A stretch of DNA of 64,000 nt from Mytilus edulis (Eukaryota; Mollusca; Bivalvia; Mytilida; Mytilidae): contig NC_092350.1 of NCBI RefSeq assembly GCF_963676685.1, positions 70,992,502 through 71,056,501 of the forward strand, given 5' to 3'. The position numbers and the translations under genes were made by a program. The notes beneath the pieces are model-generated. The model worked only from the letters and a program-made list of their open reading frames with translations. It was not told the DNA's origin and ran no database searches. Shown piece after piece: positions 57,260-64,000 of this stretch (the first letter of the stretch is position 1; each line of letters opens with the position of its first letter).

Positions 57260-58890
57260 GCAGTCAACAAAAATTTACAAGTTTTCATTGAAGATGTGTG
57301 TTACAACTGAGCTGCAAACTATATAAGCAGATCTAGCTACGTAAAAAAGTTAGTATGGGGAAACCCCCTAAAAAATCACTCTGATAAAAAATCTTAAAAG
57401 CAGGTACAAATTTTAAGCCTTGTTAAACATATGCATGTTAAAGAATTTGGGCAAGGTTGGGCAACTTATGTCAATTCTTTTAAATAGGTGGAAAATAAAC
57501 ATGGACAAGGACCATTGTGATGCAAGAAGGCAGAAATTTTGCCTATGTACCACTTCTATGGGGTGTTTAAAAACTGTGACTACCCATAAAGGTATGGCTG
57601 CTTTGCCACCAGCCCCACAATAATATGCACACATTTTAACAATACTTTACATAAAATTATGAAAATGATTATTTTTAATGCATATATTTCACAAACATCT
57701 TGCATTTTTTCACATCAGTTAGATTTAGGGTAAACCAATAAGTTACATGATTGGTGAGGGTATAAAATGGGCACATACATTTATATTCCAGGCATCAAGG
57801 TCTGATATATATAATTATATATACATTTATTCCTCATTCATTCAAAATAATACATATTGTTATGAATACACAATTGGTTAAATCTAATATTTGGACACAA
57901 TCATATAATTGTGAACAAAAATCCACTTCAAATATTATGCAAAACAAAACGCTACGTAGAAAAATAACTTACTAAACTACACTTCACGCCCTATGTGACG
58001 CATGGCACAATGGGAAAGTTGCAAATAGCATGAAAATCACAGTTTATAAGTAATCTCATTGAAAGGCAAAATGTCATGGGAAGCTTATGAAAGCAGAAAC
58101 ACAAAGAAAATATGTGACAAGGTTAGACAGGATTCTATTTATGGTGTCACAGTTAGCATGAATACAAATATGACCTGATTTTTTTTTTTATTTTGCATTA
58201 TTGGGGTTTAAATAATTCCTTTCAATAGCATATATTTTCCATGCAAAATCATAAAAGCAACAAACAATATGCCAAAATATGCTACAATAAACAACAAAAT
58301 TGGGACTTTTATCAAATTTGGCTTGAGACAACAACGTCTTAATACAAACAAGTCTTTTTATCAATCAATTTTATACCAGTATCAAAGAAAATATCTCAAT
58401 GCAAATTTATAATATACACCAAATAAACGTGTACAGAAAAACCTTTATTGAATTTGCCAATATTCTTAAAGCACTAGTTATTCAGTATTTTTTTTAAGCT
58501 AGTCAAAGTTATATTCCTTTACATATATACAATAAAAATTCAAACAATCACAGCCAGTTATCAATACATATATTTGGAAGACACAAACACATAACAAACA
58601 TTACTTTTCCCATTTTATCACTGAACACAAATGGTTTTTGCAACTTTACTCTTTTTTTCTAACACGTGACAACAACATAGATATCACATTTACTTAGTTG
58701 CTATGTATGTAAGTATTTAAAGTATTTGCAACATTTGAATGACTTTAAATGAGATAAAGCTACTTTTCTTCATTTTGACTGATATTCATTGGCTAAATCT
58801 TAAATCTTCTGTCTTTTCATTGGCTAAATCTGAAATCTGCTATCATTTCATTGGGTAGAGATTATATTCTGCTAAACAAAATGTGATTTA
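57260..58890. other. No gene recognised; probable 3' untranslated and downstream region of the SH3 gene
   Basis: AT-rich. Opposed frames at 57413-57634 have no recognised domain. On the minus strand AATAAA lies only a few bases after the SH3 gene stop codon, which may be too close to be its real polyadenylation signal. Confidence 0.4.
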
Positions 58891-58895
58891 TTCTT

Positions 58896-60954
58896 TCATT
58901 TCATTGGTTGAAGATAATTGGCAGGTGCATAACCTTTGACTCCATCAGCATCCACATACCACCATTCAATATTATTTTCCTGATCATGTTTAATCAACAC
59001 AGTTACCACTTGGCCTTCAAACATTGAAATTTCATTTCCATTTCTAGCTTCAAACGGGAATGCTGCATAGTAAAACTGAAAATGGAAACCAGTTCTAAAC
59101 AGCAAGTTCTTTAAATTATCAATGCATTTTTTTTCTCCATTCTTTATTCATTTTAACTTTTATTTTTAACAGGTGTAATATGTGACTATTTTTTTTTAAT
59201 ATGAATACATAAATTCTGTTTTTACATGTTTTTATGTCAACTTTTTGTTTGCTTTTAAGTTGCATACACAGGCAAGAAGGAAAGAAGATGTGTAATAGTT
59301 TTAATTGATTCAATGACCTCAAGTTTGGTTTCAAACTTCAAATCTTTATATGTTAATGTTATTGTAGTATATTGTGTGTTGTTTGTAATGCTTTGTTGTG
59401 TTGTTTGTAATGCTTTGTTGTGTTGTTTTTAATGCCTTGTTGGTCTAGTCATCATTAAAGTGCATTAGTTTGCCATTCACTCAAAAAAAATAATTACTTG
59501 AATTTACTTAAAACAAGTATTTAATTTACTCAAATTATGTAAAAAAAAACAAGTAAAAATGTTTGGCAAAAAATGAGTAATTGCTAGTAATGCCAAGTAA
59601 TTGTAAGTAATTACCTAGTAATTAAATTAAGTAATTTTTCAATGTATCGTTAGTAATTCTTTTAATGAATACTTCAGTAATTTCTTTCCTATATACTCAG
59701 TAATTTTTTTTATTATAGTAAGTAATTCATTTAATACACCTTAAGTATTTCTTTTGGTTATAGTAAGAAATTCATTTAATAAAAGTAAGTAATTCTTTTT
59801 TTGGCTTGATTCTAATATTGGTCAAGAAACCATTTTATCATTTAAAATCAAAATCGACCTTACAAAACCCAAAGTCATAAAGCTACACTTTCAATACCTC
59901 TTCTGATGATATATTTGGACTCATATCTTCATCTAAAGCAAAGTCTAACTCATCTTCCTCTTCATTTTGATTGGATAAATTTTGTTCAATGGAATAGTCT
60001 GATACAGAAGCATGTGGAGAGGACAATTCAGATTTCTGATCAATCACATTGCTTGTTTCATCTGCCGCCAACACAGGAGTCTGATCCATGGATGGGTATA
60101 AGTTCTGAGATGAAGGTGTGGTTGCCTGGCTATGAAGTTTTAATAATGTTTTAGGAACAAAACCTTTTGCAGCTGAAAATAAAATAAAATAAATTTAGCT
60201 CAATAATAAAATAACCTAAAAAATAACATGAATTTTGTAATAAAAGCAACAAGGGAAAATATATGTATTTTTTACAATGTCTATCACAATCCTCATCTTT
60301 TAAACCAAATAAAAGGATTATCTAAACATTTCTGAGCTGGTTCCTATTGTTTTATGTACCTTAACATTTAAGATTAATATCATGGTAGATGTGAGCACTC
60401 AAACATTCAATTTTTCACTGCCAAGTATTCAAGATGGTCTGATTGGGAGGTCCTTCATTCTGTATTTCTTAATTCCATCATTTTTCTCTAATCTTTATTG
60501 TTAGATCTCTATTCTGTATTCTCTATTTTTTGGCCTATTTATCTTTTTTTTTTGCCTTTTATTCTGTATTGTTTTACGGTTTTCTATTCTTGAAACACCT
60601 TTCTGAATTTAAAGGACACAGTAATATCATATGGCCTATTTATCTGGGTTTTTTTTCGCCTCCTTGTATTTTTTTTTTAACTATTCTCTATTCTGTAAAA
60701 CCCCATTCTGAATTTACAGTACACAGTAATTCATATACATATAGAAAATACAGACCACCATTATCAATAAACCATCGATCTTTATTTCCCATTGGATCTT
60801 TATCCATGATCAACCCCACACAATCTCCCTCCATTACAGAAAGATCCATTAAATCAGTGGCCGTGTAGGTGCTAGTCACATGGTACAGTTTGTCTGCAGT
60901 GTATTTCTGTTGTACAAACACTCGTTGACTATCACTTTGTGCAGTAGTTGCAAC
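58896..60954 (-). CDS. DNMBP: C-terminal exons of a dynamin-binding-protein (Tuba)-like gene with two SH3 domains
   Basis: Three exons are joined by phase-consistent splice sites. Exon 60756-60954 (acceptor TTTTTTTCAAG, donor GGTG/GTCTGT) encodes most of an SH3: LMDLSVMEGDCVGLI, DPMGNKDRWFIDNG. Exon 59898-60172 (acceptor ATTTTCAG, donor GAAGAG/GTATTG) completes it with AKGFVPKTLL, then an acidic Ser-rich linker containing NEEEDELDFALDED. Exon 58896-59075 (acceptor CCATTTTCAG) encodes a final SH3 with YYAAFPFEARNGNEISMFEG, EWWYV and GYAPANYL, ending in TGA. Two C-terminal SH3 domains separated by a linker, with this K-D-P-M-G signature, fit DNMBP/Tuba, a Cdc42 guanine-exchange scaffold whose C-terminal SH3 binds actin regulators. 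The GEF and BAR parts would lie upstream, beyond the window. ARHGEF37/38-type relatives are the alternative. Confidence 0.75.
59480..59800. repeat. AAGTAATT-rich low-complexity tract in an intron
   Basis: AGTAATT or AAGTAATT words recur about fifteen times, interspersed with T-rich runs, in the last intron of the SH3 gene. No regular period is visible. Confidence 0.6.
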
Positions 60955-61204
60955 CTTGAAAAAAAATCATTGTACTCAATCAAAACACTTGTGAACTTTA
61001 AATTAAAATTAAACATTGAATTGCAATATAGCACACTTGGAAATTATTTGAATGGAGTTATCTTTCTTTGTTTATATTCTTAGTTGAACTTGAACTTTCT
61101 TTTTAGGTAACAGACATATTCTTTTGATGTAAAATATTAATTTGGTAATTTTAATAAAATATTCTCTTTTTTTTCATTTCTGTTTCTTCTAATCAAGCAA
61201 TGTG

Positions 61205-61420
61205 TACACTGTGAATTCATTTATTTTCATGGGTACCAATTTTCGTGGATTGATGAAAACTTGCATTTTTTGTGGATATTTGATTTCGTGGTTTTTCCCA
61301 AGTCTGCATACATTCCTATAGAAAATGCGTTATTCGTTGGACAGTAGAATTCCTGGTTCATGGAAACAACGAAATCCATGAAAATTGGTATCCAACGAAT
61401 AATAACAAATCCACAGTACA
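61205..61420. mobile_element. About 215-bp MITE with imperfect terminal inverted repeats
   Basis: TGGGTACCAATTTTCGTGGA near the left end is inverted as CCATGAAAATTGGTATCCAA near the right. Outer ends are ACTGTGAATTC and AATCCACAGT, with TA on both sides. From memory, a common bivalve MITE type. Confidence 0.65.
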
Positions 61421-61616
61421 TGTAAGTATATAAGATATCTAAGAACATGTTCTTGGATTAATTTGCACTTCTCATAAGTGCAAATTGGAACCACACTTTT
61501 TTTTGTCGTAGAATCATCAAATTTGGCAATAATGTACCTCTGGGGATAAATAACACAATACAAAAATAAATTTGATATGGCTCGCCCGGTTCGGCAACTG
61601 GAGCGAAAACAGTGAC

Positions 61617-62105
61617 AAAATCCTGTAGGATATTTTTTTCTCCCATAGGATTTTTAAAAATCCTACAGGATTTTGAGAAATCCTATAGGATAAAGTCATA
61701 ATCCCGTAGGATATTTTAAATATCCTATGGGATATATAAATCCTATCGGATTTATTTATCCTATAGGAAAATTTATCTCCTATGGGATTAAATTAATATC
61801 CTATGGGATTTAAAATCCTGTAGGATTTTCAAAAAAAGTGTTAAATCCGATAGGATTTTTTTTATCCTATAGGATTATCATGAAAGACTTTTTGACAGAA
61901 ACTAATGTCCCTTAGGATATTTTTTTCTCCTAAGGGATTTATTTTGTCCTGTGGGATGTTTTTTCTCCCATGGGATATTTTTTTCTCCTACCGGATTTTT
62001 TTCTCTCCCTTAGGATACATTTTGTCCTGTAAGATATTTTGTTTTCCCTTAGGATTAACTTTGTCCTATAGGATTATTTTTTCTCCCATAGGATTAAATT
62101 TTGAT
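61617..62105. repeat. Cluster of 23 TCC-N4-GGA palindromes
   Basis: Twenty-three 10-mers of the form TCCNNNNGGA (one reads AGA at the end) occur in about 490 bp, spaced roughly 15-30 bp. They include TCCTATAGGA, TCCCATAGGA, TCCTATGGGA, TCCCTTAGGA and TCCCATGGGA. Spacers are A/T-rich. The plus-strand frame across part of it is a shadow. Confidence 0.85.
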
Positions 62106-62109
62106 ACGT

Positions 62110-62725
62110 TTTGTCATCTAAGATGGATAGTCAGTTTTGTTTGTTTCTTACAAACGTTAACAATTGTTGCTACATAGATATTGATCACTACGTAGCTACT
62201 ACGATATTGAACTCAACCTTTGTATTTAGCCTAGCTGCTACATAGATATTGATACCAAGGATCAGTTCAATATCGTAGCGACTATGTAGCTGCTATCAAA
62301 ATCTAAGTAATAACTAGTCTATAGTTACACGTTCAATAGTCAATATCTACGTAGCACTACGTAGCTGCTACGATATTGAACGCGTCCCAGGGTTGGGTTC
62401 AATATCGTAGCAGCTACGTAGCTGCTATCAATATTTATGTAACAACTAGTCTATAGCTACACATTCAATAGTCAAAATCTACGTAGCACTTCGTAGCTGC
62501 TACGATATTGAACTCGACCCATCTACGTAACCGCTACGATATTGAACACGACCTTGGGTTGTGTTCAATATCTTATCGGCTATATAGGGCTATGTAGATT
62601 TATGACTTTTGAACGGGTGGCTAGCCTAGCTGCTACATAGATATTAATAGCAGCTAAGCTAGCTTCTCGTTCAATAGTCATAAATTTATGTCGCACTACG
62701 TAGCTGCTACGATATTGAACGCAAC
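62110..62725. repeat. Array of about 120-bp foldback units
   Basis: Units start GTTCAATATCGTAGC and end GTAGCTGCTACGATATTGAA, so each is its own inverted repeat. The clearest are about 62262-62380 and 62397-62513. Partial units flank them (62150-62210, 62623-62720). The middle AACTAGTCTATAG is conserved. Confidence 0.8.
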
Positions 62726-63239
62726 CCTGAAAAGGGTCGTTATAGTTTCAATAATTATCGAAACGGATACATGGAAATATTACTTTATAGGATTGTGCAA
62801 ATCTTGCCTTCGTATATGGTTTTCATGATATTAATTATTAATGAGTCTGTTTAATAAATGTTGTTTGTTTTACGTCCTGTGGCAAATATTACATGTATGT
62901 TCATAACGAGAACACAATAGGTAGGCTTTTCATAGCAAATATAAAAGGTTGACTGAGAGAATGGACATGGAACTTGGAATGGTAATGCAAAATGAGGATA
63001 TATTGAATAAAAAACAGAGCTGCCTCAATTAATTGTGCAAGAGTACCAAATGTGCAGAAGTCTTCCATGCATGAAATCTATGCTTAAATCGACCATCGTT
63101 TTTCAAGTACAGTTTTTAATAATATCAACTGGTTAAATGCATTTTGATGGCTTAAATAAAAGGGAGAGTTCTTTTAGATTGGATTATTTATAGCACTTTA
63201 GTTTTTTTGGTATGATACTATATTTCAGATTTCTCTTGG

Positions 63240-63350
63240 TTATGTTTTTGCACTTAGTGCGGGAAATCGTGGTTTCAAATCCCGGCCTGGTCAATCCAAA
63301 TACGTCAACATTTAAAATTGCTGTTCCTCCGCTAAGCAAGTGGAATTAAT
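63240..63350 (+). mobile_element. Probable tRNA-derived SINE fragment
   Basis: GTGGTTTCAAATCCCGGCCT resembles a tRNA B box, and GCTGTTCCTCCGCTAAGCAA resembles a SINE body common in molluscs. No convincing A box. Confidence 0.45.
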
Positions 63351-64000
63351 AATTTAATTACACATCTCCTCCATTACATGATATATCTGTAAAAAAAGAC
63401 TGGTATGCTCGAGTGGCTAAATGATGTCCAAATGCGGAGTGTTACCTTGTGAACTAGCACGTTAAAAATCTTTCTCGACACTATCAGTCTAGAACAGGGT
63501 TCATATTCAGTATAACATTTGGAACTTGAATTTGTCTCTGGACAGGTCTGGATATAAGGCATATTCAACGTTCATTATATATCTACTAAATCGTTAATAA
63601 ATAAAGAAGTATTTTCCTTGTACTGATTTTTATTTCATGTACTTGGTTTGATTTCCACGAATTGATATTATAAAAATGGTATGGTTAAACTTTTCACAAA
63701 ATATGTATGTGCCTTTTGTGATATTTTAAATGGCAGGTAATATGAAATTAGCTCCTTACTTTATTTATACATGGAACGTTTTTGTTTGGCTTGATAAGGT
63801 GTATAGGGATCTCTCTATAATAAAAAAAAAACCCAAAAGACTGTAAAAAAAACTTTCAATATCTTGATTGTCTGTGTTGTTGGGTTGTTGTCTCATCAAT
63901 ATTTACTCTTAATCCCTTTTTTCGAACCCAAAGGGTAGACTTGAGCACAGAAATATTGTCCACTCTTGACTTCATCAGCTCGACTTTCGACTTAACCTTG

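Noticed and set aside
57413-57634. Opposed 67- and 73-residue frames
   Set aside because: No recognised domain and no splice context, so coding status cannot be supported.
63374-63568. 64-residue minus-strand frame as an upstream exon of the SH3 gene
   Set aside because: No SH3, BAR or GEF motif and no matching splice phases.

Overview
The window is AT-rich animal nuclear DNA with almost no coding capacity, consistent with a marine mussel (genus Mytilus or a close relative). The pointers are two intact genes for MytiLec-type beta-trefoil lectins, a family known from mussels, and the bivalve-type repeat families (Penelope-like retroelement fragments, tRNA-derived SINEs, MITEs, short satellites). 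Most open frames here are short antisense or repeat shadows.

Host genes. (1) A single exon encoding a farnesoic acid O-methyltransferase-like (FAMeT) domain lies on the minus strand at 11.4-11.9 kb, with both splice sites visible. (2) Two lectin genes lie on the minus strand at 21.75-22.2 kb and 43.8-44.26 kb. They sit at the start of two copies of a direct segmental duplication (about 21.7-31.5 kb and 43.8-52.4 kb), each later rearranged by insertions and deletions. (3) The last three exons of a two-SH3 gene of the dynamin-binding protein/Tuba type are on the minus strand at 58.9-61.0 kb, with phase-consistent splice sites.

Mobile DNA. Degenerate Penelope-like (PLE) reverse transcriptases occur at 2.9-3.6, 17.1-17.5, 18.2-20.2, 38.9-39.2, 42.7-42.9 and 50.3 kb. 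Their 3' tails account for several of the dispersed repeats, named here R1 to R7. The R1 tails carry a 44-nt motif that folds as a hammerhead ribozyme. I found eight such loci. The copy at 31553-31596 has every core position intact, one copy pair is a 355-bp tandem resembling an animal retrozyme, and one belongs to a second lineage with compensatory stem changes. At 35.8-37.3 kb is a decayed Polinton/adintovirus-like element: a packaging ATPase flanked by zinc fingers, then an adenain-type cysteine protease. DNA-transposon-like foldback elements with TTAA, TA or 6-bp target duplications are scattered through the window, one of them nested inside a SINE.

Satellites and palindromes. A 38-bp satellite (33 copies) is found only in duplication copy 1. 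An 88-bp satellite has 7 copies in copy 1 and 4 in copy 2. A cluster of 23 TCC-N4-GGA palindromes and an adjoining array of about 120-bp foldback units lie at 61.6-62.7 kb.

All identifications come from reading the sequence and from memory of the families. No database search or folding program was run. Edges of repeats are approximate unless a terminal repeat or target duplication is stated.
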